The position numbers and the translations under genes were made by a program. Below the pieces are notes generated by a model. That model saw only the letters and a list, made by a program, of their open reading frames with translations, did no database searches and had not been told where the DNA came from. From an uncultured Prevotella sp. (GTDB taxonomy: Bacteria > Bacteroidota > Bacteroidia > Bacteroidales > Bacteroidaceae), in assembly GCA_900551055.1 (NCBI GenBank), contig URUK01000006.1, forward strand, positions 58,845 through 122,844: DNA of 64,000 nt. Reading direction: 5' to 3'. This document shows, in pieces, positions 1 through 8,617 of this stretch; the first letter of the stretch is position 1; each line of letters opens with the position of its first letter.

Positions 1-1454
1 ATAAGTCTAATTTGGGCTTCCTGCTCAACGGGCTCGTGTGTAGGGCCGTCTTCGCCTACGCGGAACGCGTCATGAGTCCAGATAAACTTGATTGGCACCT
101 CCATCAAGGCGGCCATGCGTACCGCAGGCTTCATGTAATCGGAGAATACGAAGAATGTACCACATGCAGGTATCACTCCGCCGTGCAGGTACATACCTAT
201 ACACATGCAGGCCATTGTAAGCTCGCTGACACCAGCTTGGAAGAATGCTCCAGTGAAATCGTCCTTTGTGAGAGATGTTGTCTTTTTCAAGAAACCGTCT
301 GTCTTGTCGCTGTTAGACAGGTCAGCCGATGCGCATATCATGTTAGGCACTTGTTCTGCCAATACGCCGAGGCAAGCGGCCGATGCGGCACGTGTGGCAG
401 CTCCTTCTTTTTGTACAAGCACGCTCCAGTCAACTTTAGGCGCGTTACCGCTGAACCATTCTTTCATCAAAGCGGCCTTTTCCGGGTTGGCCTTTGCCCA
501 AGCCTCTTCGGCTGCACAGCGCTCTGCTACGATTTTTTTCAGTTCCTCAGCACGCTTAGCATAAAGTTCCTTTACTTCAGGGAATATCTGGAACGGGTTT
601 TCAGGGTCGCCGCCGAGGTTTTTCACAGTGTTTACATAGGCGTCGCCACCAAGCGGTGCGCCGTGTGTCTTGATGCTGTGCTCGTAGCTTGAGCCGTCAT
701 CCTTGAGTGCGCCTTTACCCATGACTGTTTTGCCGATGATGAGGGTGGGGCGGTGTTCTTCTTTCTGTGCGGCGGTCAACGCAGTGCGGATTTCATCGGG
801 GTCGTTGCCATTAATCTTGATGACATTCCATCCCCATGCCTTGTATTTAGCCTCGGTGTCCTCGTCCATAACGGCGCTGCATTCTGTGGAAAGCTGAATG
901 TCGTTGGAGTCATAGAACATAATAAGGTTGTTCAGGCCGAGTATTCCGGCGATGCGTCCTGTGCCTTGTGAAATCTCTTCTTCAACGCCTCCGTCAGAGA
1001 TGTATGCGTAGATTTTGTGCTGCATCACCTCTTTGCCGAGACGCGCTTCGAGGAATTTCTCGGCCACTGCGGCTCCAGCGGCAAACGTGTGTCCCTGTCC
1101 AAGCGGGCCTGACGTGTTTTCTATGCCGCGCTCTATGTCACGTTCTGGATGTCCGGGTGTAGGAGAACCCCACTGGCGGAACTCAGCCAGTTCGTCGAGT
1201 GTGAACTTGCCTTGCAGGCAAAGTGCACTGTAAAGCATGGGCGACATGTGCCCCGGGTCAAGATAAAAGCGGTCACGACCGGTCCATGACGGATTTTCAG
1301 GGTCATAGACTAAGAATTCAGAGAAAAGTACATTGATGAAGTCTGCACCTCCCATGGCGCCACCTGGATGTCCTGACTTCGCTTTTTCAACCATTGAGGC
1401 TGCCAAGATACGAATGTTGTCAGCAGCCTTGTTCATTAATTTTTTGTCGTTCAT
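1..1454 (-). CDS. tkt: Transketolase (3' end cut by window edge)
   Basis: Transketolase moves two-carbon ketol units between sugar phosphates in the cytoplasmic pentose phosphate pathway, using thiamine diphosphate. I translated the minus strand from the ATG at 1454-1452. The 484 visible residues stay open to the window edge, so roughly the last quarter of the protein lies outside. Visible family marks are SGHPG near residue 27, a GHMSP segment, GPLGQG, and the diphosphate-binding loop written as SDGGVEEE. The beginning of the second pyrimidine-binding domain (FFVFSDYMKPA) is also present. It lies downstream of the arabinose operon on the same strand but has its own promoter at 1600-1630. The position fits, because AraB and AraD produce xylulose 5-phosphate, a transketolase substrate. 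The family call is firm; only the C-terminus is unseen. Confidence 0.95.
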   Translation of the reverse strand, partial: MNDKKLMNKAADNIRILAASMVEKAKSGHPGGAMGGADFINVLFSEFLVYDPENPSWTGRDRFYLDPGHMSPMLYSALCLQGKFTLDELAEFRQWGSPTPGHPERDIERGIENTSGPLGQGHTFAAGAAVAEKFLEARLGKEVMQHKIYAYISDGGVEEEISQGTGRIAGILGLNNLIMFYDSNDIQLSTECSAVMDEDTEAKYKAWGWNVIKINGNDPDEIRTALTAAQKEEHRPTLIIGKTVMGKGALKDDGSSYEHSIKTHGAPLGGDAYVNTVKNLGGDPENPFQIFPEVKELYAKRAEELKKIVAERCAAEEAWAKANPEKAALMKEWFSGNAPKVDWSVLVQKEGAATRAASAACLGVLAEQVPNMICASADLSNSDKTDGFLKKTTSLTKDDFTGAFFQAGVSELTMACMCIGMYLHGGVIPACGTFFVFSDYMKPAVRMAALMEVPIKFIWTHDAFRVGEDGPTHEPVEQEAQIRL

Positions 1455-1599
1455 TGGTATAAAATAGTATTAAACGTTAGTAAACATGTGGTTGGTATTG
1501 CCATGCCTGTGACATGGCGGAACTTATTATTGCATTCTGCAAGCGGCGTCCGCAGCCCATTTGCGTTCTTGTGCCGCGTAAGCCCGCATAATCCTTTGG

Positions 1600-1630
1600 C
1601 AAAGATAAGAAAATTTGTATTAATTACAAA
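1600..1630 (-). promoter_or_regulatory. Bacteroidetes-type promoter for tkt
   Basis: Read on the minus strand, TTTG (1630-1627) is followed after 19 bp by TATCTTTG (1607-1600), a full match to the Bacteroidetes -33/-7 consensus TTTG and TAnnTTTG. This predicts a 5' leader of about 140 nt before the tkt ATG. Confidence 0.7.
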
Positions 1631-1922
1631 AGAAATGACAGCTTAAAAACTCCAGAAGTATGAATGTGTATTGCCTGTGTTTGTTTTCGTTTCATTTTTG
1701 TTGTTTTTGGTTTCATTCAGTGCTCCTTTTGCATGTTCGATATAGCGAGCGGCTTCTTTATTTGTTGCCATATCCGGCAGTTTGGCCTGTTACAAGTGTG
1801 TTTTTAGCTTACATCCGGCACATAGCATGGCTCTGCCATATTGACAGTAAATGCTACAATAAGACGATTTTCGCAAACGACTGATTGTGAATTAGTTACG
1901 ATCTTATAGCGATGAAGGCTGC

Positions 1923-2003
1923 AAAAGGCCATGTTTTACAACGTAAAAGGCCATCTTTCGTATTGTAAAAGACGGCCTTTCATGTCGCATTCTGCCATGT
2001 ATT
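1923..2003. repeat. 22-bp-phased repeat array 1
   Basis: This array lies in the 602-bp gap between tkt and araB. Units of 15 bp start at 1923 (AAAAGGCCATGTTTT), 1945 (AAAAGGCCATCTTTC) and 1967 (AAAAGACGGCCTTTC), exactly 22 bp apart. A decayed fourth unit at 1989 (ATTCTGCCATGTATT) keeps the phase. The third unit is in the opposite orientation to the first two. Apart from the tkt promoter, nothing else is recognisable in 1631-1922 or 2004-2056. Confidence 0.85.
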
Positions 2004-2056
2004 GTCGGCATGTCGTACCAAAATGACTGTTTGTCAGACAATCGGCAATATCGGTA

Positions 2057-3736
2057 TTACTTGTTAAAAAGTTCTTTTTCGGTGAATTTCCCTAATTCCA
2101 GATACTTCTTGTATAGCTCGGTGTAAGCCTTTACGTTGTCTGGGTTTGGTTTGTATTCCTTTGAGAAGCCACTGTTCATGTTGGCTATCGCGTCTTCAAC
2201 CTTGGCATATACACCGGCCGCCGTCGCAGCGAACATTGCAGCTCCGAGGGCGCATGCCTGGTCGGTGTTGCATACTTTGATAGGCTTGTTGATTACGTCA
2301 CACATGGTCTGCATCACAAATGGCGACTTCAACGCTATGCCGCCTATACCGATAACGTTGTCAATCACTACGCCTTCGTGTTCAAAGCGGTCGACTATGG
2401 CCTTTGTGCCATACGCCGTAGCCTCTACTAATGCGCGGAATATTTGCGGGGCGGTGGATCCAAGCGTGAAGCCTGCAATTGTTCCTTTAAGCAGTTGGTT
2501 GGCATCAGGTGTACGCCGCCCGTTAATCCAGTCGGTGGCAATCATGGTGCTTTCGCTTACAGGTACTTTCTCCGCTTCTTCCGTGAGGCTGACTATTATC
2601 TTGTCGCATGTATCTTCAACAACTTTGTCTATCTCTTCTTCATGCAGTTTTCCGCCTATTGCCTGTGGCAGTATGTTGCGCACGGGGAATTCAAGTATGC
2701 GTTTGAACATGGCATACACATCGCCAAAACTCGACTGCCCGGCCTCAAGACCTACCATGCCGGGTATAACGCTGCCGTCAACCTGGCCGCAGATGCCCTT
2801 GATGCACTTTGTGCCAATCTCGTCATACGATGCCACCATGACATCGCATGTGGATGTACCGATGACACGCACCAGCGTGTGCGGCGTAACGCCTGCACCC
2901 ACAGCACCCATGTGGCAGTCGTAAGCTCCGCCTGCAACAACAACGTTTTCGCTCAGTCCGAGCCTGTCGGCCCATTCTTTGCAAAGATGACCTACCGGTT
3001 TGTCGGCCGTTTCTGTGTTTGTGAACAGTCTGTCGCGGAAGCCTGCAAGTTTCGGGTCAATCGACGTGAGGAACTCTTCGGGCGGCAGTCCGTTCCAGTC
3101 AGTGTGCCACATAGCCTTGTGTCCGCAGGCGCAACGGCTGCGCACAATGTCCTTGGCCGATTTTACTCCGGTGAGTACTGCTGGCAGCCACTCGCAGTAT
3201 TCCACGATGGAATATGCCTTCCTGGCCACCTCCGGGTCTTCACGGAGAATGTGTAAAGCCTTAGCCCAATACCATTCAGCCGAATATATGCCACCCTCGT
3301 ATTTTATGTAGTTCACGTCTGATTTGGCGCAAGCTGCATTAATCTCTTCGGCTTCCTTTATCGCTGTATGGTCTTTCCATAACACGAACATCGCGTTAGG
3401 ATTTTCGGCAAATTCGGGAAGCATCGCAAGCGGCGTGCCGCTTTCATCGGTAAAAGCAGGTGTAGAGCCTGTCGTGTCGAACGCGATGCCGACAACGTTT
3501 CCGGCAACATCATTCTCGCATTTTCCCAAAGCATCCTTGACAGTGGCTTCAAGCACTTCAAGATAGTCTTTGGGGTGCTGCCTCCATTGGTTCGCCATAG
3601 GGTCGCAATACAATCCTTGCTTCCATCTCGGATAATACTTTACGCTCGTTGCAAGTATTTCTCCTGTTCCGGCGTTTACGACAAGGGCGCGTGCCGAATC
3701 GCTGCCGTAGTCAAGTCCGATTACATATTTGTTCAT
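2057..3736 (-). CDS. araB: L-ribulokinase
   Basis: AraB phosphorylates L-ribulose to L-ribulose 5-phosphate with ATP, the second step of bacterial L-arabinose breakdown. The 559-residue length is normal for the family. The N-terminus carries the FGGY-kinase start GLDYGSDSARALVVN (residues about 7-21). The second actin-like domain shows GGAYDCHMGAVGAG, ATDWINGRRTPDANQ and the late GIGGIALKSPF motif. It is the last gene of the operon that runs galM, symporter, araR, araD, araA, araB. It is separated from araA by 113 bp carrying a long AT-rich inverted repeat, so its expression may be partly uncoupled from that of araA. The ATG at 3736 is the natural start. Confidence 0.96.
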   Translation of the reverse strand: MNKYVIGLDYGSDSARALVVNAGTGEILATSVKYYPRWKQGLYCDPMANQWRQHPKDYLEVLEATVKDALGKCENDVAGNVVGIAFDTTGSTPAFTDESGTPLAMLPEFAENPNAMFVLWKDHTAIKEAEEINAACAKSDVNYIKYEGGIYSAEWYWAKALHILREDPEVARKAYSIVEYCEWLPAVLTGVKSAKDIVRSRCACGHKAMWHTDWNGLPPEEFLTSIDPKLAGFRDRLFTNTETADKPVGHLCKEWADRLGLSENVVVAGGAYDCHMGAVGAGVTPHTLVRVIGTSTCDVMVASYDEIGTKCIKGICGQVDGSVIPGMVGLEAGQSSFGDVYAMFKRILEFPVRNILPQAIGGKLHEEEIDKVVEDTCDKIIVSLTEEAEKVPVSESTMIATDWINGRRTPDANQLLKGTIAGFTLGSTAPQIFRALVEATAYGTKAIVDRFEHEGVVIDNVIGIGGIALKSPFVMQTMCDVINKPIKVCNTDQACALGAAMFAATAAGVYAKVEDAIANMNSGFSKEYKPNPDNVKAYTELYKKYLELGKFTEKELFNK

Positions 3737-3753
3737 AAGATTGTCATTTTTTC

Positions 3754-3851
3754 AATTAAGAGTTAAGAATTAAGAGTTAAGAAAATTACTTCATGCCGCA
3801 TTGTTCACAGCATGGCATATTTTCTTAATTCTTAACTCTTAATTCTTAATT
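3754..3851. repeat. AT-rich inverted repeat between araA and araB
   Basis: Two 33-bp arms (3754-3786 and 3819-3851) are built from alternating GAGTTAA and GAATTAA heptamers and are reverse complements with about three mismatches. The 32-bp centre itself carries a short ATGCC/GGCAT inverted repeat. The right arm runs into the araA stop codon. In RNA it would form a long weak hairpin, possibly for mRNA processing or stability. It has no terminator-like T run. Confidence 0.8.
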
Positions 3852-5391
3852 AGTTCAGCGCCTTGTTGAGCATGTAGTAAACGTCGTTGAAGCGGAGTTC
3901 CTTGCGGAATTCATCCACCTTTGTATCGTTGTTGATGAACAGGCATTCGATACCTGCTATCTCTGCATAGTCCTGCCAGTATTCGTCGGTCAGGTCGTAG
4001 GAGAAGCAACTGTGATGTGTGCCACCGGCGTAAATCCAACATCCCGCTCCGACCTCGAAGTTGGGTTGCGGTATCCATAGGGCTGATGCGACGGGAAGTT
4101 TGGGAAGCGGTTTTGGCTCAATGCACTTGACATCGTTCACTATCATGCGGAAACGGTTGCCCATGTCTACGATTGTAGCCGTTACGCCCATGCCCACTTT
4201 TGATGTGAACACAAGGCGTGCTGTCTCGCTCTTCCTTATTCCTATGCCGAGGAAATGCACTTCAAGGCGTGGCTTGGAGGCGGCGATGAGCGGACAAACT
4301 TCAAGCATGTGCGACTGCAGGATGGCGCTTTGTTCGCCGTTGAAGTTAAGTGTATAGTCCTCAAGGAACGAGCATCCGTTCTCCATTCCCTGTGTCATGA
4401 ACCATACGGTGCGGTAAAGTGCAGCCGACTTCCAGTCACCTTCCGCTCCGAAGCCGTAGCCTTCAGCCATGAGCCGCTGTGATGCAAGGCCGGGAATTTG
4501 GTCGAATCCCATGCCGCTATGCTCTACATCAACGTCGCCAAGGTCGTCGAAGTTTGTTGTAAAGCCCTTCGCTCCCTTGTCCTTCAGTATAGCGCGCAGG
4601 GCTAGTTCGGCTTTAGCCGAGTTCCTAACCTTCTTGTATGCCACGGTTGATTTGTCTTCAAGTTCTGCGTCATGGTCGTATTCCTTGAAATATGTGTTGA
4701 CGAGAGCGTCAACGTCTGCATCTTTTACATTCTTCAGGTATTCAAGAACCTCGCTGAAAGGACAATAATCAACGTGATAGCCAAGCACCTGTTCAGCCGC
4801 AACCTTGTCGCCGTCTGTTACGGCAACGTTGTTCATCTGGTCGCCGAAACGCAGTATGAGCATGTCTTGTGAGTCTGCCCATGCGGCGCACACACGTTCC
4901 CATACGGCGATATGGTCTTGCGTCTTGGCCTCTTTCCAGTAGCCAACAACGAGTTTGCGGCGCAGGCGCATGCGTGCTATTATGTGACCGAATTCGCGGT
5001 CGCCGTGTGCGCTTTGATTAAGGTTCATGAAGTCCATGTCGATAGTGTCCCATGGAATTTCCTCATTGAATTGAGTGTGCAGGTGGAGTAGGGGCTTGTG
5101 CAGTATCTGCAGTCCGTGTATCCACATCTTTGCAGGAGAGAAAGTATGCATCCAAGTTATCACTCCGATACATTTCTTTTCATTGTTTGCTGCGGCGAAG
5201 AGGTCTGCAACTTCCTTGCTGCTGTTTGCTGTACCCTTGTACACTACCTTGATGGGCAGGCGTCCGGAATTGTTCAGTCCCTCTACCATAATTTTCGAGT
5301 GGCCGTCAACTTGTGCCACTGCTTCACCTCCATAAAGAAGTTGTGCTCCTGTAATGAACCACACTTCAAAGTTTTCAAATGCTTTAACCAT
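3850..5391 (-). CDS. araA: L-arabinose isomerase
   Basis: AraA interconverts L-arabinose and L-ribulose in the cytoplasm using a divalent metal, normally manganese. The protein is 513 residues, close to the usual 500. It opens with FEVWFITGAQLLYGG, the diagnostic N-terminus, followed by GVITWMHTFSPAKMWI and LHLHTQFNEEIPW. The metal-ligand glutamates and histidines lie in the E-D-Y-T-L-N segment and the later LEVHFLGIG region, and GGTHHSCFSY is near the C-terminus. It lies 12 bp downstream of araD in the same transcript. The start at 5391 is supported by this short spacing and the conserved N-terminus. Confidence 0.97.
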   Translation of the reverse strand: MVKAFENFEVWFITGAQLLYGGEAVAQVDGHSKIMVEGLNNSGRLPIKVVYKGTANSSKEVADLFAAANNEKKCIGVITWMHTFSPAKMWIHGLQILHKPLLHLHTQFNEEIPWDTIDMDFMNLNQSAHGDREFGHIIARMRLRRKLVVGYWKEAKTQDHIAVWERVCAAWADSQDMLILRFGDQMNNVAVTDGDKVAAEQVLGYHVDYCPFSEVLEYLKNVKDADVDALVNTYFKEYDHDAELEDKSTVAYKKVRNSAKAELALRAILKDKGAKGFTTNFDDLGDVDVEHSGMGFDQIPGLASQRLMAEGYGFGAEGDWKSAALYRTVWFMTQGMENGCSFLEDYTLNFNGEQSAILQSHMLEVCPLIAASKPRLEVHFLGIGIRKSETARLVFTSKVGMGVTATIVDMGNRFRMIVNDVKCIEPKPLPKLPVASALWIPQPNFEVGAGCWIYAGGTHHSCFSYDLTDEYWQDYAEIAGIECLFINNDTKVDEFRKELRFNDVYYMLNKALN

Positions 5392-5403
5392 AGTATTGTT
5401 TAA

Positions 5404-6105
5404 TTAGTGTTTTTGTTTTGTTTTTTGTCCGTAATATGCGTTTGGCCCGTGCTTGCGGTTGAAATGCTTTTCCACAAGCAGAGGATTCATTGTCGTTTCA
5501 GGATTGACACACAGTGAGACGAACGCCATTTTTGCCACTTGTTCCATTACAACGGCATTGTATACAGCGTTGTCAGGGTTTTTCCCCCATGAGAAAGGCC
5601 CGTGGTTCTTAACCAAAACGCCCGGTGTGTGTATGTAGTTCAGGTTTTTGAAACGCTCGACAATTACCGTTCCGGTTTCCTTTTCGTATTCATCCATTTG
5701 TTCAGCGGTCATATCTGCGGTGCATGGAATGTCGTCATGGAAATAGTCTGCGTGGGTTGTCCCTATGTTGGGAATGTCCTTGCCGGCCTGCGCCCATGCC
5801 GTGGCGTATGTCGAGTGAGTGTGTACCACGCCGCCTATTTCAGGGAATGCGCGGTACAAAGCCAAATGTGTAGGTGTGTCGGATGACGGGTTCAAGTCGC
5901 CTTCCACGTTCTTTCCTGTTTCCAAATCGACAACAACCATGTCAGAAACTTTCATCGTGTCGTAGTCAACTCCTGACGGTTTGATTACCACAAGACCTTT
6001 TTCTCGGTCAATTCCTGACACGTTGCCCCATGTGAATATCACCAAATTGTGTTTGACCAAGTCCAAGTTGGCCTTAAACACTTTTTCCTTTAGTTCTTCA
6101 AGCAT
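5404..6105 (-). CDS. araD: L-ribulose-5-phosphate 4-epimerase
   Basis: AraD converts L-ribulose 5-phosphate to D-xylulose 5-phosphate, the entry point to the pentose phosphate pathway. It belongs to the zinc-dependent class II aldolase/epimerase family. The zinc-site histidines are in HTHSTYATAWAQ, with HADYFHDD and KNHGPFSWG further on. I start at the ATG at 6105 (MLEELKEKV), giving 233 residues. The frame is open further upstream, but that extension would overlap araR and lacks family similarity. With this start the gene begins 4 bp after araR ends, which implies translational coupling. Confidence 0.96.
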   Translation of the reverse strand: MLEELKEKVFKANLDLVKHNLVIFTWGNVSGIDREKGLVVIKPSGVDYDTMKVSDMVVVDLETGKNVEGDLNPSSDTPTHLALYRAFPEIGGVVHTHSTYATAWAQAGKDIPNIGTTHADYFHDDIPCTADMTAEQMDEYEKETGTVIVERFKNLNYIHTPGVLVKNHGPFSWGKNPDNAVYNAVVMEQVAKMAFVSLCVNPETTMNPLLVEKHFNRKHGPNAYYGQKTKQKH

Positions 6106-6109
6106 AATC

Positions 6110-6787
6110 TTATAGTTTGAATATAGGGTCTTCCATGTAAGCCTCTTTGTTGAAACGGTATAGTGCTGCACCGCGTTTTGACGACAGCTTGTCTATGAAA
6201 TCCGTTTTCTCTATGTATTCAATGGTCTTTATCCTTTTCCTGAAATTGCGCTTGTCTATTGGCTCACCGAGTATCGCCTCGTAAACATATTGCAGCTGTG
6301 TGAGGGTAAACATTTCAGGCAAAAGGTTGAAACTCAACGGTTCTGTGGATATTCTCCTGCGCAACAAGGCGATGGCTTTCCTTACCATGTCGTTGTGGTC
6401 TGAATATAATCTTGGCATGTCTTCAAGGTTAACCCACTCAACATCATGCGTCTCAAGCAGTTTCTTGTCGTAATCTTTTACGTTGATAAGGGCGCAATAT
6501 GCTACAGAAATAACCCTTTCTCCCGGGTCTCGGTCTATAGCACCAAATGCTCCAACCTGCTTCATGTATAGGTTTTTCAATCCGGTAAGTTCGTAGAGAA
6601 CCCTGTTCGCGGCATCGTCAAGGCTTTCGTTTTCACCGACAAAACCGCCGTAGAGTGACCATTCGTCCCTTCCCGGGTCCATTTTTCTTTTGCCGAGTAG
6701 CAGTTTCAGTTTCCTGTCCTCGAATCCGAAGATTATGCAGTCAACGGAGACGAAAACTTTTGAATGCTCGCTATAATATCGTGTCAT
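6110..6787 (-). CDS. araR: AraR, Nudix-fold transcriptional regulator of arabinose use
   Basis: A 225-residue protein with an N-terminal Nudix fold (about 8-140) and a C-terminal winged-helix domain (about 150-225, NLLPEMFTLTQLQYVYEAIL then RNFRKRI). The Nudix box is broken: in GFVGENESLDDAANRVLYEL the catalytic REuxEE residues are replaced by RVLYEL, so hydrolysis is not expected. This is the architecture of the AraR repressor described for Bacteroides thetaiotaomicron, where L-arabinose releases DNA binding. Its place between the symporter and araD matches that role. Autoregulation is inferred from its position in the operon; I did not identify an operator. Confidence 0.9.
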   Translation of the reverse strand: MTRYYSEHSKVFVSVDCIIFGFEDRKLKLLLGKRKMDPGRDEWSLYGGFVGENESLDDAANRVLYELTGLKNLYMKQVGAFGAIDRDPGERVISVAYCALINVKDYDKKLLETHDVEWVNLEDMPRLYSDHNDMVRKAIALLRRRISTEPLSFNLLPEMFTLTQLQYVYEAILGEPIDKRNFRKRIKTIEYIEKTDFIDKLSSKRGAALYRFNKEAYMEDPIFKL

Positions 6788-6817
6788 CTTTATCTTTTTA
6801 GTCTTTATTCGTCATAA

Positions 6818-8563
6818 TTACCAGAAATAGACATAGAATGCCGCGCACAAAGCAATGACTCCAAGCGTGGCGATTACGTCCCACTTATTCCAACTCTTGA
6901 GTATTGATGCCTTGTAGTCTTTTGTAAATGTGATGGCTTCAATCTGTTCAGCACTTGGTTTGGGCGTAAACATCGAGACAACAACCATGAGTACGATGAT
7001 GAAGACGAGCAGCCAAACCTCGAAAATGAGCCAGTTTGTTTGCCAGAACCATGTAGTATATTCCCAAAATGCGCCATCCATAACGGCTTTGCCGGAATTG
7101 GTTATGACATTGGTGAGCAGTCTCAACATACCGATAAGGAAGCCGCCGATCAGTCCCCATTCCCCCGCTTTTGGCGTTATCCTTTTTGAGAATATGCCAA
7201 GAGTGAACACCGCCACCATGGCTGGAGCGATTAGCGACTGTATGTCTTGCAAGTAAGAGTACAGGTTGCCCATGTTCATCATTATCGGCATCCAAGCAAG
7301 ACCCAGTATTACAACAACAACTGTTGCCACACGGCCTACGAATACGTAATGGCTCTCGCTCATGCCTTTCTTCATCGGTTTGTAGAAGTCTTCCGTAAAC
7401 AACGTGGCGCAGCTGTTGAAGAACGCTGCCAGCGAAGCCACAAGTGCGCAGATGAACCCGATTGTAACCAATCCTTTCACGCCGGCAGGCAGAATGTTCT
7501 TAACCATCATGGCGAATGCCCCGTCTGTGTCGTGCGTATTTGTTATGTCCATCACGATGCCGCTGCCTGTCTTTTGCGACAAGGCGAAAGCCACCATACC
7601 TGGAATGAGGAACATGAATACGGGTAACAGTTTGAAGTAGCCTGCGGCTATTGTGCCGCGACGGGCACGCTGCATGACCTTGGCGTTGTCTTCCCCTTTA
7701 GTCTGTCCGAGCACACGCTGTACGATATGCTGGTCGGTGCACCAGTACCAGAAACCTATGATTGACGCGCCGAGGAACACAACGTAGCCCGGAAACTGCG
7801 GATACATCGGGTCGGCGGGGTCAGTGTGGAACATGTGCGTTGTTCCGAAACCGTCATGTGCGGCGTTGCAAACAGCCATCATCTGCTCCCACCCTTCAGT
7901 AATGCTTCCGTTTCCAAGCATGCTCAAGCCAAGGAACAGCACGAGAAACGAACCTATAATAAGGATAGGTGTCTGTATGGCGGAGAGTGTCATCACGCCT
8001 TTCATGCCACCGAATACGGTGAATACAGCCGTTATGGCAATCAGTCCGATTGCTCCATACCAGAACGGCAGTCCAAGCAGGTATTCAAAGAATATGCCGC
8101 CGGTGAATGCTGTTACTGATACCTTTGTCAACACGTATGCTATGAGCGTGATTATCGACAGCCAAGAGCCTGTGCGCTGTGTGTAGCGGAACTTCAGGAA
8201 GTCGGGCATCGTGATGATTTTGCCCAACTTGTTGTTAAGCAACTGATAGAACGGCACGAAGAGCCATCCCAATATCAGTATCATCCAGCCCTGCATTTCC
8301 CAGTGTGCCATGCCCACGCCGTCCTTTGCTCCGGTGCCGGCAAGTCCTACAAGGTGTTCGGAGCCGATGTTTGCCGCGAAAATTGCCGCACCGATAACGT
8401 ACCAAGGTTCGCCCTTTCCGAAGAGGTAGTCCTGACTGTCTGCCCCCTTCATTCTTCTTTTGTCTTTCTCTATTGCATGGTACACAGCCCATATTATGGC
8501 TACGACTCCGATGCCTAATACGGCCCAGTCAAGCCAGATGAATTCATTTGTATTCCAGTTCAT
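6818..8563 (-). CDS. Sodium/sugar symporter (SSS family), probable L-arabinose importer
   Basis: An integral inner-membrane protein of 581 residues of the sodium:solute symporter family (SGLT-like), with about 14 hydrophobic segments. Typical features are AAIFAANIGSEHLVGLAGTG near residue 60, the GGMKGVMTLSAIQ segment, and FWYWCTDQHIVQRVLG in the middle. It lies 30 bp upstream of araR and 54 bp after the mutarotase gene on the same strand. The family is known to carry hexoses, pentoses and inositol. L-arabinose as substrate is inferred from the operon alone. The call as a symporter is firm. Confidence 0.93.
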   Translation of the reverse strand: MNWNTNEFIWLDWAVLGIGVVAIIWAVYHAIEKDKRRMKGADSQDYLFGKGEPWYVIGAAIFAANIGSEHLVGLAGTGAKDGVGMAHWEMQGWMILILGWLFVPFYQLLNNKLGKIITMPDFLKFRYTQRTGSWLSIITLIAYVLTKVSVTAFTGGIFFEYLLGLPFWYGAIGLIAITAVFTVFGGMKGVMTLSAIQTPILIIGSFLVLFLGLSMLGNGSITEGWEQMMAVCNAAHDGFGTTHMFHTDPADPMYPQFPGYVVFLGASIIGFWYWCTDQHIVQRVLGQTKGEDNAKVMQRARRGTIAAGYFKLLPVFMFLIPGMVAFALSQKTGSGIVMDITNTHDTDGAFAMMVKNILPAGVKGLVTIGFICALVASLAAFFNSCATLFTEDFYKPMKKGMSESHYVFVGRVATVVVVILGLAWMPIMMNMGNLYSYLQDIQSLIAPAMVAVFTLGIFSKRITPKAGEWGLIGGFLIGMLRLLTNVITNSGKAVMDGAFWEYTTWFWQTNWLIFEVWLLVFIIVLMVVVSMFTPKPSAEQIEAITFTKDYKASILKSWNKWDVIATLGVIALCAAFYVYFW

Positions 8564-8617
8564 TGTAGTTTAAGGTTTTACGTTTATTGGGTTATACGGT
8601 TATGCGGTCATATATTC

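Noticed and set aside
12..692. Plus-strand ORFs over 1-1454
   Set aside because: They are antisense shadows of the transketolase gene, whose motifs are clear on the minus strand.
1660..1884. Small ORF in the tkt-araB gap
   Set aside because: Cys/Phe-rich translation with no conserved features, no promoter or ribosome site; it looks like chance.
2444..3256. Long plus-strand ORFs opposite araB
   Set aside because: Shadow frames in a GC-richer coding region; the translations resemble no protein family.
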